DNA of 64,000 nucleotides from Chryseobacterium sp. SORGH_AS_0447 (GTDB lineage: Bacteria > Bacteroidota > Bacteroidia > Flavobacteriales > Weeksellaceae), in assembly GCF_030818695.1 (NCBI RefSeq), contig NZ_JAUTAR010000001.1:3962501-4026500 (forward strand). The letters are read 5' to 3'. Each line of letters opens with the position of its first letter. Within the stretch, counting starts at the first letter, position 1. The notes beneath the pieces were generated by a model that did no database searches, was not told the DNA's origin, and saw only the letters and a list, made by a program, of their open reading frames with translations. The position numbers were made by a program, and so were the translations under genes. Of this stretch, positions 27,506 to 36,010 are shown one piece after another.

Positions 27506-28315
27506 TTATCCGCCAGTTGAAAAACTTTCAAAAGTCGTCATTCCGCCATCAACGAAAATGCTGGCCCCGGTAATGTAATCGGAAAGGTCGCTGGCTAAAA
27601 ACACCGCCAGATTTCCGATATCCTGCGGCTGCCCGATCCTGTTGTAAGGAATCAGGGTCATCAGCGCGTTTAAAGCTTCCGGCGTACTCCATGCACTTTT
27701 GTTGATCGGAGTCTGTATCGCACCCGGACAGATGGAATTAACACGGATTTTGTCGGCTCCGTATTCTTGGGCTAATGTCTGCATCAGCATCCGAATGGCT
27801 CCTTTGCTGGCCGCATAGTTGGCATGTCCTGCCCATGGAATCACTTCATGCACCGAACTGATGTGAATGATTTTTCCGCAGGCTACTGAACGTGACGTAT
27901 CGATCCCACGGCGAAGGAATTCTTTAATGGCTTCCCTTGCGCATAAGAACTGTCCTGTAAGATTGATTCCGATAACGGTATTCCACTGGTCTAGGGTCAT
28001 TTCCGTGAATTTCGCATCTTTCTGGACACCGGCATTGTTTACGAGAATATCGACTGTTCCGAACTGTGAAACGACTTCACTGAACATTTTGATGACCTCA
28101 TCTTCTTTGGAGACATCGCACTGCCAGGTAATTCCGCTTCCTCCGGCATCGGTAATTTCTTTTAAAACCGCCTGAGCGTCACTTAATGAATGTTCTGAAG
28201 AATGGTTGACAATAACTGTGGCACCGGCCGAACCCAATGATTTTGCAATTCCTGAACCGATTCCGCTGGAGGCTCCTGTAACGACAGCCACCTGATTGTG
28301 AAGAGAGATTTCCAT
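27506..28315 (-). CDS. Glucose 1-dehydrogenase-like short-chain dehydrogenase (SDR)
   Basis: 269 aa Rossmann SDR. Cofactor site VVTGASSGIGSGIAKSL, acidic/NADP discriminator HSSEHS, NNAGVQKD, catalytic Ser in IHISSVHEVIPW, YAASKGA (Tyr-x-x-x-Lys), and ICPGAIQTPI. Matches the glucose 1-dehydrogenase subgroup by length and C-terminus (YITGASIFVDGGMT). Probably oxidises glucose to gluconolactone. Upstream of the GH63-like gene on the same strand with a 241-bp gap containing a repeat. Confidence 0.85.
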   Translation of the reverse strand: MEISLHNQVAVVTGASSGIGSGIAKSLGSAGATVIVNHSSEHSLSDAQAVLKEITDAGGSGITWQCDVSKEDEVIKMFSEVVSQFGTVDILVNNAGVQKDAKFTEMTLDQWNTVIGINLTGQFLCAREAIKEFLRRGIDTSRSVACGKIIHISSVHEVIPWAGHANYAASKGAIRMLMQTLAQEYGADKIRVNSICPGAIQTPINKSAWSTPEALNALMTLIPYNRIGQPQDIGNLAVFLASDLSDYITGASIFVDGGMTTFESFSTGG

Positions 28316-28319
28316 GTTT

Positions 28320-28758
28320 TATTATTTGATGTTACCCAAATTTAGCAGAAAGTTTCACGCCAAACCCGAAAAATAGGGATTAAAATTTATTAAAGTTTTG
28401 TAAATAGCGATTCATTTGAGGTGAATGGTAAATTTTCATGGGTGAATTTATTCGATTATTGATTTGATTGATGTTTGTTATGATTGTTGGAATGCGCAAG
28501 AGCGCAAGGGTACTGAATAATTATGCCGCTGTAAGACGCAAGGAATTTGACGCTGTCAAATTTGTATATCGCTAATACTAACGGTAAATTTTTAATCTTA
28601 TTAAAACTAAGCAATATTCAATTTTATCAGAGATAAAATCTTTGCGTCTTAAAACGTTCTGCATTTTAAAAGATTTGCGCCTTGGCGTTTTCAAACAATT
28701 CTATATTTGTAATTCACCATTGACCATTCACTTGCGAAGCAAAATTCACCTATCGGTT
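28320..28758. other. Gene-free intergenic stretch
   Basis: Holds the family B repeat and ATTCACC-type short repeats (28711-28750). No coding frame. A plus-strand TATATTTG at 28701 leads to no gene. Confidence 0.6.
28492..28697. repeat. Dispersed imperfect palindromic element, family B, copy 1
   Basis: About 205 bp. Shares AAGACGCAAGGAATTTGACG, TATATCGCTNATNCT, TCAATTTTATCANAGATAAA and the end GCGCCNTNGCGTTTTCNAAC with 38600-38805. AAGACGCAA (28533) and TTGCGTCTT (28642) are inverted, as are GCGCAAG-like ends near the borders. Confidence 0.75.
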
Positions 28759-29232
28759 TTAGATACTTTTAAACATTAGATACTGCGGACCGGTTCTGCC
28801 GATTCTTGTTTTGCCCTCATATTGGTAACCCACTTTTGTATAAAGTTCATAAGCAGAGATATTATTCTGGTTAACCGCAAGAACGATTTCATGGCAGTTT
28901 TCAAAATTCTTACGAACAAAATCATCCACCTGAATCATTGCTGCCCTTCCGATTCCTTTTCCCTGCATTTCAGGATGAACCGATAACGACCGTAGCAAAA
29001 CCGAATTCTGATTTTCGGTAAACTCCATTTTATCTCCGCCGAAATCCAGTGTGAAAAATCCAGCGGGGATTCCATTCATGAAAATTGTCACCGGAAATTC
29101 AAGCCCGGTATCGCGGTCGGCTATTCTTTTCAGTGCATTGGCAGCAGAGGATGTATATTGCAGCTGATTTTCATCCAATGCATAATTGACACCGGAAAAA
29201 TCTTCTTCTGTAAAAAATTGCAGGCTCACCAT
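28759..29232 (-). CDS. GNAT family N-acetyltransferase
   Basis: 157 aa GNAT. FPVTIFMNGIPAGFFTLDFG, LLRSLSVHPEMQGKGIGRAAM (acetyl-CoA binding, residues about 85-105), NQNNISAYELYTKVGY (motif B) and a C-terminal GPQYLM strand. Substrate unknown. It starts 3 bp after the DUF1684 gene's stop on the same strand, so the two are likely co-transcribed. Confidence 0.85.
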   Translation of the reverse strand: MVSLQFFTEEDFSGVNYALDENQLQYTSSAANALKRIADRDTGLEFPVTIFMNGIPAGFFTLDFGGDKMEFTENQNSVLLRSLSVHPEMQGKGIGRAAMIQVDDFVRKNFENCHEIVLAVNQNNISAYELYTKVGYQYEGKTRIGRTGPQYLMFKSI

Positions 29233-29235
29233 CGC

Positions 29236-29850
29236 TTAATGATGATAGATGTCTTCATACATTACTCCGGCACGGATTTCCACCGGCAGCCTGTTTTCTT
29301 CGGGCACAATCGGACAATTATAATCGTACGCATTGTAGGCACAGTATGGCTGATAGGATTTGTTGAAGTCCAGAATAATGGTATTGCCTTTGGGAATGGT
29401 TAAATCCATATATTTTCCACCGCCGTAAGTTTCCTTTCCATTCGTAGTATCGCGGAACGGCAGAAACAGATAATTCCGGTATTTCTCCTGTTTTATCAGA
29501 TCCAGGCTTTGGTATACAGTCAGGGTGTACGGTTTTCCATCCAGTGTAAAAGTGGCTTTCCCATATTCCTGATAAGCTTTTGTTTTCCCGGAAGAAGTCG
29601 GCAGATCAAAAGGTTGTGCATTTTCCGTCCTGGTAAATTCTGCCACAACCCTGTATTTCAGATTAACCGGAAAGAAAGGATGTGCTTTGAAATTGGTAAA
29701 ATTATCGCCTCTCAAAGGAGTTTCTTTCGGATTCCGGTATTCGGCATTCAGTTCCCGCTGAAACTTCTTTATTTCAGATTCTTCTTTGGAAATCTTCTGT
29801 GATAGAAAGAATACAGGCAACAGTAAGAAAAGCAATAGGTATTTTTTCAT
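29236..29850 (-). CDS. DUF1684 family exported protein
   Basis: 204 aa: signal peptide (MKKYLLLFLLLPVFFLSQ), then the DUF1684 pattern LRGDNFTNFKAHPFFPVNLKYRVVAEF, YGKATFTLDGK, FLPFRDTTNGKETYGGGKYMDL and the signature PYCAYNAYDYNCPIVPEENRLPVEIRAG near the C-terminus. Biochemical role of the family not established to my knowledge. Envelope location inferred. First gene of a pair with the GNAT at 28759. Confidence 0.85.
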   Translation of the reverse strand: MKKYLLLFLLLPVFFLSQKISKEESEIKKFQRELNAEYRNPKETPLRGDNFTNFKAHPFFPVNLKYRVVAEFTRTENAQPFDLPTSSGKTKAYQEYGKATFTLDGKPYTLTVYQSLDLIKQEKYRNYLFLPFRDTTNGKETYGGGKYMDLTIPKGNTIILDFNKSYQPYCAYNAYDYNCPIVPEENRLPVEIRAGVMYEDIYHH

Positions 29851-29889
29851 GGGATGTGAAGTGGATTAAAGAAGTTAGCTGGTGGTAAT

Positions 29890-30294
29890 CTAGATATAAG
29901 ATTCTGAAATTTTTACCCGGTAAATGTCGGATGAGTTCCTTTTGATGGACTCTACAAAAAAGCCGCCTTCTTCAGGAATAACTTCTTTCAGATCGAAACT
30001 TTTACAATCTTTGGGTAAACCCGAAAAAACGAGTGTAAACCAGAAATCCCTCATGAACGGAACCGGTGTCCAGTTCGGGTAAATGGTAATGTTTTCAGCA
30101 TGAATGAGCCCGCTGCGATGTTCCGACTGGTTATCGAAAAGATAAGTCGACTGCCAGATCCTGATAAGATTTCCCAAAAACGGCGAAGCGGGAAAACAGC
30201 AATGCACAATTACCTGCTGTTCCTCTTCCACTTTTGTCTGAAGGGACTCCAAGAGTTCTTTGACGATGACGGGTTTTACTATAGTTTCAGACAT
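29890..30294 (-). CDS. Hypothetical protein
   Basis: 134 aa soluble protein with strands IVHCCFPASPFLGNLIRIWQSTYLFD and NITIYPNWTPVPFMRDFWFTLVFSGLP. Family not recognised. No motif for catalysis. On the same strand as the DUF1684 gene, 39 bp upstream of it, so perhaps the head of that unit. Confidence 0.6.
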   Translation of the reverse strand: MSETIVKPVIVKELLESLQTKVEEEQQVIVHCCFPASPFLGNLIRIWQSTYLFDNQSEHRSGLIHAENITIYPNWTPVPFMRDFWFTLVFSGLPKDCKSFDLKEVIPEEGGFFVESIKRNSSDIYRVKISESYI

Positions 30295-30297
30295 GGA

Positions 30298-30411
30298 TGA
30301 TGGATGATGGGTAATGGGTAATGAGCAATGAGTAATGGTGAATGGTCAATTGTGAATTGTGAATTAAAAAATTGACATTTGCAAAATAATTGACCATTTA
30401 CCATTCACATT
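30298..30411. repeat. ATGGTGAATGGTCAAT-type degenerate short repeats
   Basis: Runs of GATGATGG, GGTAATGAG, AATGGTGAATGGTCAATTG and an inverted TTGACCATTTACCATTCAC. Similar strings recur at 27290, 28711, 38555, 38856, 48820 and 61370. Confidence 0.6.
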
Positions 30412-31914
30412 TTAATATTCGAGTTCTAATTTTTCCTTCGAGTAGTTTCTTACTTTTTGGGTAAGTTCCGGATTGCCGGCTAATTTCTGGCCATACGACG
30501 GTACCATTTCCAGTAATTTTTCTTTCCATTCGCCGTGAAGCTTTTCAGGGAAACATTTTTCAAGAACATCCAGCATGGCATACACCGCGGTTGATGCTCC
30601 CGGAGAAGCTCCCAAGAGGGAAGCAATCGTTCCTTTTTTATTGACCACCACCTCAGTTCCGAATTCCAGCTTTCCACCTTCTTTCTCGTCTTTTTTGATA
30701 ACCTGTACCCGTTGGCCGGCCACTTTCAGTTCCCAGTCCTCTTCTTTGGCATCTTTAATGAATTCCCTTAGATGCTGCAGTCGCTGGGCCTTGTTCATGG
30801 CCACCTGCTGGATAAGGTATTTCGTTAAAGGAATGTTGTGCCACCATGCTCCGAAAAGCGAACGTATGTTTTTGAAATTCACACTTTCCGGCAGATCCAG
30901 ATAGCTTCCTTCTTTTAAAAATTTGGTGGAAAATCCTGCAAACGGCCCGAACAGCAATGCTTTTTCGCCGTCGATGATCCGGAGATCAAGATGGGGAACC
31001 GACATGGGTGGCGCTCCCACCGTAGCCTGCGTATATACTTTTGCCTGGTGCTTTTCCACAAGCTCCTGGTTGTGGCTTACGAGCCATTGTCCTGAAACCG
31101 GGAAGCCACCATATCCTTCGCTTTCTTTGATGTCCGAGCTGTCCAGTAATGACAGTGCATACCCTCCGGCGCCGATGAATACAAAATCGGCTTCTACCTC
31201 CTGCTTATGATTGTTGATCCTGTCTTTTACTTTCATTTCCCAGGTTCCGTCTGTCTTAGGATCGATGTCTTTTACTTCATGGTATAAAAATACTTCTACG
31301 TTGGAATCTTCTACCAAGTGCCTTCCCATTTTTCTGGTAAGTGTACCGAAATTTACGTCGGTTCCCATATCCATTTTGGTAGCAGCCATTACTTCCGACT
31401 GATTTCTTTTGTGCATTACCAAAGGAATCCATTCTCTCAGTTTATCATGGTCTGTGGTAAATTCCATTCCCTGGAAAAGAACCGATTCAGACATTTTATC
31501 ATGCCTTTTTTTCAGGTATTCGGCATCTTTCTCTCCAAATACCAGGCTCATATGCGGGCAGGAATTGATGAAATCTTTAGGATTCCGAATATACTCTTTC
31601 GAAACAAGGTAGGCCCAAAACTGCTTGGATATTTCAAACTGTTCTGCAATGCTTTCCGCTTTGGATATATCAACAGAACCGTCAGGCTGTTCAGGGGTAT
31701 AATTGAGCTCACAAAACGCAGAATGTCCTGTCCCTGCATTGTTCCAGGCGGCGGTGCTTTCTTTGGCAAACCGGCCTAATCTTTCAAAAATGGCAATTTC
31801 AAGATCCGGATCAAATTCATGGAGTAATGTGGCTAGGGTAGCACTCATGATGCCCCCTCCAATCAGAACCACATCGTATTTTGGTTTGGGTGTTCTGCTG
31901 ATAAGTTGTGACAT
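30412..31914 (-). CDS. mqo: Malate:quinone oxidoreductase
   Basis: 500 aa, full family length. FAD-binding N-terminus YDVVLIGGGIMSATLATLLHEFDP, then NNAGTGHSAFCELNYTP (family signature), VFIGAGGYALSLLDSS, FPVSGQWLVSHN, GAPPMSVPHLDLRIIDGEKALLFGPFAGFSTKFL, and LLGASPGASTAVYAMLDVLEKCFP near the end. Peripheral membrane flavoprotein that oxidises malate to oxaloacetate and reduces quinone in the TCA cycle. Single gene. Confidence 0.96.
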   Translation of the reverse strand: MSQLISRTPKPKYDVVLIGGGIMSATLATLLHEFDPDLEIAIFERLGRFAKESTAAWNNAGTGHSAFCELNYTPEQPDGSVDISKAESIAEQFEISKQFWAYLVSKEYIRNPKDFINSCPHMSLVFGEKDAEYLKKRHDKMSESVLFQGMEFTTDHDKLREWIPLVMHKRNQSEVMAATKMDMGTDVNFGTLTRKMGRHLVEDSNVEVFLYHEVKDIDPKTDGTWEMKVKDRINNHKQEVEADFVFIGAGGYALSLLDSSDIKESEGYGGFPVSGQWLVSHNQELVEKHQAKVYTQATVGAPPMSVPHLDLRIIDGEKALLFGPFAGFSTKFLKEGSYLDLPESVNFKNIRSLFGAWWHNIPLTKYLIQQVAMNKAQRLQHLREFIKDAKEEDWELKVAGQRVQVIKKDEKEGGKLEFGTEVVVNKKGTIASLLGASPGASTAVYAMLDVLEKCFPEKLHGEWKEKLLEMVPSYGQKLAGNPELTQKVRNYSKEKLELEY

Positions 31915-31924
31915 AAAACTAAAT

Positions 31925-32233
31925 TTTACATCAAATTTCGGGAAAAGTTTTAATAAATGGTATGACTTTGCTGATTTTAACAGCTGTTTTTCCCGATGAA
32001 AACTAAGTTTTTAATATGCTATCAATTGTAATGGAAATTATCGATTATCAGCTATTGAAACGATTAATCATTATCAGATATTTAAAACTTATCCTATCAG
32101 ATTGTTTTTCATGGGGTTATCCGATAATGATGTATTCTTCGTCGGTCTGCGCGATGCTGTTTAATACCGCACCTTGTGGCTTTATGAAGATTTTTTAATT
32201 TATGATTTAAAGAGGTATGAAATGATCACTCAT
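31925..32233. other. Intergenic stretch with possible gene remnant
   Basis: No intact gene. On the minus strand, directly after gpsA, MSDHFIPL is followed by stops, and then an open stretch IFIKPQGAVLNSIAQTDEEY ends at a stop (about 32126-32200). It could be the 3' end of a decayed gene. Confidence 0.3.
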
Positions 32234-33271
32234 TTAATCTAATTTGGCCGTGAGTTTTTTGAACTGTTTTTCTGCATTTTTACCTTCATACAAAATACTG
32301 TAAATGGTATCGACAATCGGGAGCTTTAAGCCTTTTTCTTTTGATGTCTTGTAAATGGAATCAGCAGCGTAATAGCCTTCCGCCACCATGTTCATCGACT
32401 GGATCGCAGATTTTACCGTGTATCCTTTTCCGATAAGATTTCCAAGATTCCTGTTTCGTGAAAAAAGTGAGTAGGCAGTTACCAGTAAATCCCCGAGATA
32501 AGCGCTTTCATTCACATCTCTTGGCGCTTCGTAGATCGCTTCCAGGAAGGTTTCCATTTCACGGATGGCATTGGAAACGAAAACTGCCGTGAAGTTGTCT
32601 CCGTATCCCAGTCCGCTGGCGATACCGGCACCGATGGCAAAAATATTCTTCAGGATGGCACTGTATTCATTCCCTAAAATATCTTTGCTGGAATGCATTT
32701 TTATAAAATCAGAGTTGAACATCGTCACCAATTTGGCAGATACCTCCTCTTCCACTGTAGCCACCGTTAGATACGAAAGCCTTTCCATAGCAACCTCTTC
32801 TGCGTGACAGGGCCCTGCGATCACGGCCTGGTTTCGGAAGCCGATTTTGAATTCGTCTCTCAGGTAATGTGCGACAACGTCGTTCACTTTAGGAATGATC
32901 CCTTTAATGGCGGAAACAAAGATTTTGTTTTTGCAGTCACACGTCATTTTGTCCATGGTATCGGAAAGGTAAATGGATGGCGTGGCTAGCACGACTACTT
33001 CACAGGCTGAAACCAATTCGTTGATATCGGTCGTCAGCTTCAAATTTTTAAGGTTAAAATTTACCGCAGTGAGATAGGTTGGGTTATGGCCTCTTTGCTC
33101 GATGGCCCCTTTTACATATTCGTTTCTTACGCACCAATGGACCACTTTACAGTTTTCCACCAGCATTTTCACAATAGCCGTAGCGAAACTCCCGCTTCCT
33201 ACAACTCCCACCGGGACATCGTTTTTGCTTTTTTTCGGATTCGATTCTGTATCGGTTTTCTTTTTAGCCAT
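32234..33271 (-). CDS. gpsA: Glycerol-3-phosphate dehydrogenase [NAD(P)+]
   Basis: 345 aa from ATG 33271. NAD(P) site VGVVGSGSFATAIVKML, then VVLATPSIYLSDTM, FVSAIKGI, VIAGPCHAEEVA (GPxxAEE), catalytic Lys in EYSAILKNIFAIGAGIASGLGYGDNF, and NLGNLIGKGY. Reduces dihydroxyacetone phosphate to sn-glycerol 3-phosphate for phospholipid synthesis. A short charged N-terminal extension (AKKKTDTESNPKKSK) precedes the Rossmann fold. The frame is open to 33331, but the -7 box at 33290-33297 lies inside that part, so the inner start is preferred. Confidence 0.93.
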   Translation of the reverse strand: MAKKKTDTESNPKKSKNDVPVGVVGSGSFATAIVKMLVENCKVVHWCVRNEYVKGAIEQRGHNPTYLTAVNFNLKNLKLTTDINELVSACEVVVLATPSIYLSDTMDKMTCDCKNKIFVSAIKGIIPKVNDVVAHYLRDEFKIGFRNQAVIAGPCHAEEVAMERLSYLTVATVEEEVSAKLVTMFNSDFIKMHSSKDILGNEYSAILKNIFAIGAGIASGLGYGDNFTAVFVSNAIREMETFLEAIYEAPRDVNESAYLGDLLVTAYSLFSRNRNLGNLIGKGYTVKSAIQSMNMVAEGYYAADSIYKTSKEKGLKLPIVDTIYSILYEGKNAEKQFKKLTAKLD

Positions 33272-33289
33272 AATAGAAAATGTGAATTG

Positions 33290-33297
33290 CAAATATA
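33290..33297 (-). promoter_or_regulatory. Promoter -7 element for gpsA
   Basis: TATATTTG on the minus strand, about 19 bp before ATG 33271. Decides the gpsA start. Confidence 0.65.
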
Positions 33298-33451
33298 TTA
33301 AAACAAAGATGGAAGAAAAATGTTTAGACACATGATAAAACCCACTTTTATGTTAAATTAACACTTCTGCACAATTAAATAGCTAAACAGCCGTTAATTA
33401 CGGATATGCCTAAACTTATGTTAAAAATAAGCCGTAAAGTTTATTTTTAAT

Positions 33452-33459
33452 TAAATTTG
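33452..33459 (+). promoter_or_regulatory. Promoter -7 element for the M23 peptidase
   Basis: TAAATTTG, 40 bp before ATG 33500. Confidence 0.55.
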
Positions 33460-33499
33460 CAGGCTTAAAACCGTTTTGTAACTTACCAAGAGAAGAAAA

Positions 33500-34507
33500 A
33501 TGAAGAGATTTCTGAGCCGTAAAAAGAACGTAAATGTACTTTTAGGGGTGCTTTTATTAGTAGTTTTTGCACAAGGGATTTTCATTGCGAAGCTGTATTC
33601 CGAGAAGGATAACAGAAACTATGAAGTAAACCTTGTAAAGATAAACACTGAAAAGGACAGTGTGGATTACTTAAGAATGAAGACCGATCTTACTTTAGTG
33701 GATCAGACCGTAGCAGAGCTGAATTCTTTCCTGAAATCCAAAGACGTGCCGAGCGAAAAGGTAACCATCCTTAGCAAAGACAGCATTTCAAATTCTATTT
33801 ACCTGGCCAAGCAGGCCAACCGATACAGCCAGTATTTAATGGACCTTCAGAAGAAACTTTTGCAGGTTCCGCTGGGAATGCCTACCGAAGGGTATATTTC
33901 ATCCAACTTCGGAATTCGTAAAAATCCGATCCCCTTTAAAACCGTTTTTGCCGCCGTACAAACAGGCAGTACAAAACCTGCAGCTGTTGCAGCCGCTGCT
34001 CCGGAAGTGAAAGCTGAACCCGTGGAAAAAACCATTGAGGTAACCGACAGCTACGGAAACAAAAGGGAGGTAAAAGTAATGGTGACTCCTAAAGCTGCTG
34101 CTCCGGCTCCGGCGGCCAATACTTCGGCAAAAGCAGTTGCTGCCAATACCTATAAGCCGGCCGAGAAAAACAATCCTCCTGCAGAAGCCGACCAGATGCA
34201 GTTCCATAAAGGGCTGGATATTGCCGTTGCGTTCGGTTCGGATGTCGTGGCTACGGCTGCGGGAACCGTGATTTTCTCCGGGCAAAAAGGCGGTTACGGA
34301 AATTGTGTCATCGTATCCCACGGAAACGGATTGGCAACGCTGTACGGGCATTTGTCGCAACTGGTGGCGAAAGTAAATGATAAAGTGAAGGTAGGACAGG
34401 TCATTGCCAAGTCTGGAAATTCAGGACGTTCTACAGGACCGCACCTGCATTATGAAGTACACAAAAACAATACGCCGGTCAACCCGAGATTGTTTATGAA
34501 TCTGTAA
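33500..34507 (+). CDS. Membrane-anchored M23 (LytM) peptidase with Ala/Pro-rich insert
   Basis: 335 aa. Basic N-terminus, one membrane segment (VNVLLGVLLLVVFAQGIFIAKLY), a coiled-coil-like part to about 110, then the M23 start YISSNFGIRKNPIPF. An insert of some 110 residues rich in A, P, K and E (VAAAAPEVKAEPVEKT..., PKAAAPAPAANTSAKAVAAN) separates it from QFHKGLDIAVAFG, whose H and D bind zinc. HLHYEVH near the C-terminus supplies the second His pair. Likely a periplasmic peptidoglycan endopeptidase or an envelope scaffold. Own promoter and terminator. Confidence 0.88.
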   Translation: MKRFLSRKKNVNVLLGVLLLVVFAQGIFIAKLYSEKDNRNYEVNLVKINTEKDSVDYLRMKTDLTLVDQTVAELNSFLKSKDVPSEKVTILSKDSISNSIYLAKQANRYSQYLMDLQKKLLQVPLGMPTEGYISSNFGIRKNPIPFKTVFAAVQTGSTKPAAVAAAAPEVKAEPVEKTIEVTDSYGNKREVKVMVTPKAAAPAPAANTSAKAVAANTYKPAEKNNPPAEADQMQFHKGLDIAVAFGSDVVATAAGTVIFSGQKGGYGNCVIVSHGNGLATLYGHLSQLVAKVNDKVKVGQVIAKSGNSGRSTGPHLHYEVHKNNTPVNPRLFMNL

Positions 34508-34553
34508 CAGGCTGATAGCAATTGGCTGCTGGCTTCAGTACCGTGATAAAAAT

Positions 34554-34586
34554 AAATAGGATGCTTTTGGGCATCCTATTTTTATT
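34554..34586 (+). terminator. Terminator after M23 peptidase gene
   Basis: AAATAGGATGC stem (34554-34564 with 34571-34581), 6-nt loop, T-rich tail. Confidence 0.85.
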
Positions 34587-34636
34587 ATAAACAAAGCTGC
34601 ATGGGCAGCGTTGGAATTCTCTTTAATGAAACTGAA

Positions 34637-35287
34637 TTAATACGCTGCTGTAAAACGCTCGCGGATATGGTTGTTCTGCTCTAGTTCATCCACCAGGACT
34701 ACTGCTACATCTTCCACGGAAAGAACGCTTCGGCCGTTTTCATCAAATACCGGATTTTCCAATGCGGTTCTGTATTTTCCGGTTCTTACGCCTGCGGTTC
34801 CCTGGTGCATTTCAATCGCCGGGCTGAAGAAAGTCCAGTCCAATGTATTGTTTTCTTTAATTTTATTCAGGTAATCTCTTGCTGCGGTAGCGCCGGGTTT
34901 GATGTCGGCCGGGAAATCCGGACCGTCTACCAGCTGATTTCCGTCGATGTACAGGCTTCCTGCTCCGCCAACGGTAATAAATCTTTTAACCCCTGATTTT
35001 TCCACTGCTTTTTCGATATTTACTGAACCGTTCAGGAAGTCATCATACAGGTTCGGGTTGGTCCATCCTGCATTGAATGCGTTAATCACCGCATCAGTTC
35101 CTTTCAAGGCTTCTGCCAGTTCATCCACATTATTCACATCAACGCTTTTGGCTGTTACTTTATCGTTCTGCTGAACTTTTGAAGCATCTCTTACGATAGC
35201 TTCTACTTCATACCCTCTGTTGGTTAATTCATTCACTAATGGTTTTCCCACAAATCCTGTTGCTCCGATTACGGCTACTTTTTTCAT
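34637..35287 (-). CDS. NAD(P)-binding oxidoreductase/epimerase-like protein (atypical SDR)
   Basis: 216 aa. GATGFVGKPLVNELTNRG dinucleotide-binding loop, AIVRDASKV, GTDAVINAFNAGW, VKRFITVGGAGSLYIDG, WTFFSPAIEM. This is the NmrA/BVR-like atypical SDR group acting on redox or flavin-type substrates, or sensing NAD(P)H. Downstream of an Rrf2 regulator gene and separated from it by an operator-like palindrome, so probably its target. Start ATG 35287 gives the canonical MKKVAVIGATG; the frame is open further up but lacks sense there. Confidence 0.85.
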   Translation of the reverse strand: MKKVAVIGATGFVGKPLVNELTNRGYEVEAIVRDASKVQQNDKVTAKSVDVNNVDELAEALKGTDAVINAFNAGWTNPNLYDDFLNGSVNIEKAVEKSGVKRFITVGGAGSLYIDGNQLVDGPDFPADIKPGATAARDYLNKIKENNTLDWTFFSPAIEMHQGTAGVRTGKYRTALENPVFDENGRSVLSVEDVAVVLVDELEQNNHIRERFTAAY

Positions 35288-35308
35288 AGTAATTTTATTT
35301 AAATTAAT

Positions 35309-35327
35309 TGTAATAATTATTGTTACA
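35309..35327. promoter_or_regulatory. Operator-like palindrome, site 1 (upstream of oxidoreductase)
   Basis: TGTAATAATTATTGTTACA; 16 of 19 bases match site 2 when site 2 is read on the other strand. Lies 22 bp upstream of the oxidoreductase ATG. Confidence 0.65.
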
Positions 35328-35345
35328 TTTATAGTCAAAAAAATT

Positions 35346-35756
35346 TTATCCGAACTGATCGCGAAATTCTTTCAGGGATTTGTTGCCCAAAAAATTGATC
35401 ACCAACTGATCGGTTTCGGAAAATAACGTATTTAAATGAGCATTGATATCTTTTCCGACAGGACACGCCGGATTCGGATTGCTGTTTTTTTTACCCAGCA
35501 CTTCCGTGTTCTTTACCGCAAGATAAATCTCGGAAATACTGATTACATCTGCATTTTTTGCCAATTGGCTCCCTCCTTCTTTTCCCTGTCTGCTGACAAT
35601 TAATCCCGCTTCCCGCAGTACACTCAATTCTTTACGGACAATAACCGGATTAATGCTGATGCTTCCTGCGATCCATTCGGAAGTAAGCCAATCCTGGGGA
35701 CTTTCCGCCAATAAGGTCATAATATGTACTGCCGTGGCAAATCTTGTATTATTCAT
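35346..35756 (-). CDS. Rrf2 family transcriptional regulator
   Basis: 136 aa. Winged helix: FATAVHIMTLLAESPQDWLTSEWIAGSISINPVIVRKELSVLREAGLIVSRQGKEGGSQLAK, the Rrf2 recognition helix and wing. The sensor loop has one cysteine (NPNPACPVGKDI), as in YwnA/single-Cys Rrf2 proteins that sense electrophiles or oxidants, and not the three Cys of IscR. Its own promoter carries site 2, so autoregulation is likely. Gene order regulator then oxidoreductase, minus strand. Confidence 0.88.
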   Translation of the reverse strand: MNNTRFATAVHIMTLLAESPQDWLTSEWIAGSISINPVIVRKELSVLREAGLIVSRQGKEGGSQLAKNADVISISEIYLAVKNTEVLGKKNSNPNPACPVGKDINAHLNTLFSETDQLVINFLGNKSLKEFRDQFG

Positions 35757-35769
35757 TGTAATTACAGGG

Positions 35770-35810
35770 CAAAGATAAATAAAATATTTAATGTAACAAA
35801 TTTTATTACA
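35770..35810 (-). promoter_or_regulatory. Promoter of the Rrf2 gene with operator-like palindrome, site 2
   Basis: Minus-strand TTTG and TATCTTTG (35770-35777) are spaced 19 bp. The palindrome TGTAACAAATTTTATTACA (35792-35810) overlaps the -33 TTTG, the expected place for a repressor. Confidence 0.7.
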
Positions 35811-35821
35811 ATTAAATTTTA

Positions 35822-36010
35822 TTAAAGAATAAGGCGATCAAGATCCAGCAACAGATAATTAATATTCTGGTTAATGGTTCGTGTAGCCGACTGCATCTGG
35901 TTGAGCATGGCCGCCCGGTTATGAAGATCATCGGACCGGTAAAAGCCGCCGTCGCTGAAAATAACAGAATGATCCGCTTTCTCTTTGTCATCATCGAACT
36001 GGTAATGCAG
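35822..36010 (-). pseudogene. Out-of-frame 3' end of the lipoprotein gene
   Basis: Continuing 36773-35991 in a shifted minus-strand frame gives about 60 coding-like residues without a stop: VWLHYQFDDDKEKADHSVIF, SDGGFYRSDDLHNRAAMLNQ, MQSATRTINQNINYLLLDLD, ending at TAA 35822. Removing one A in the ATGAAAGAG stretch (about 36023-36031) would fuse it to the upstream protein. This looks like a single-base frameshift or the original C-terminus. Confidence 0.55.

Noticed and set aside
28701..28708. Plus-strand TATATTTG promoter box
   Set aside because: Points into the convergent GNAT gene with no plus-strand gene downstream; likely chance next to the family B repeat.
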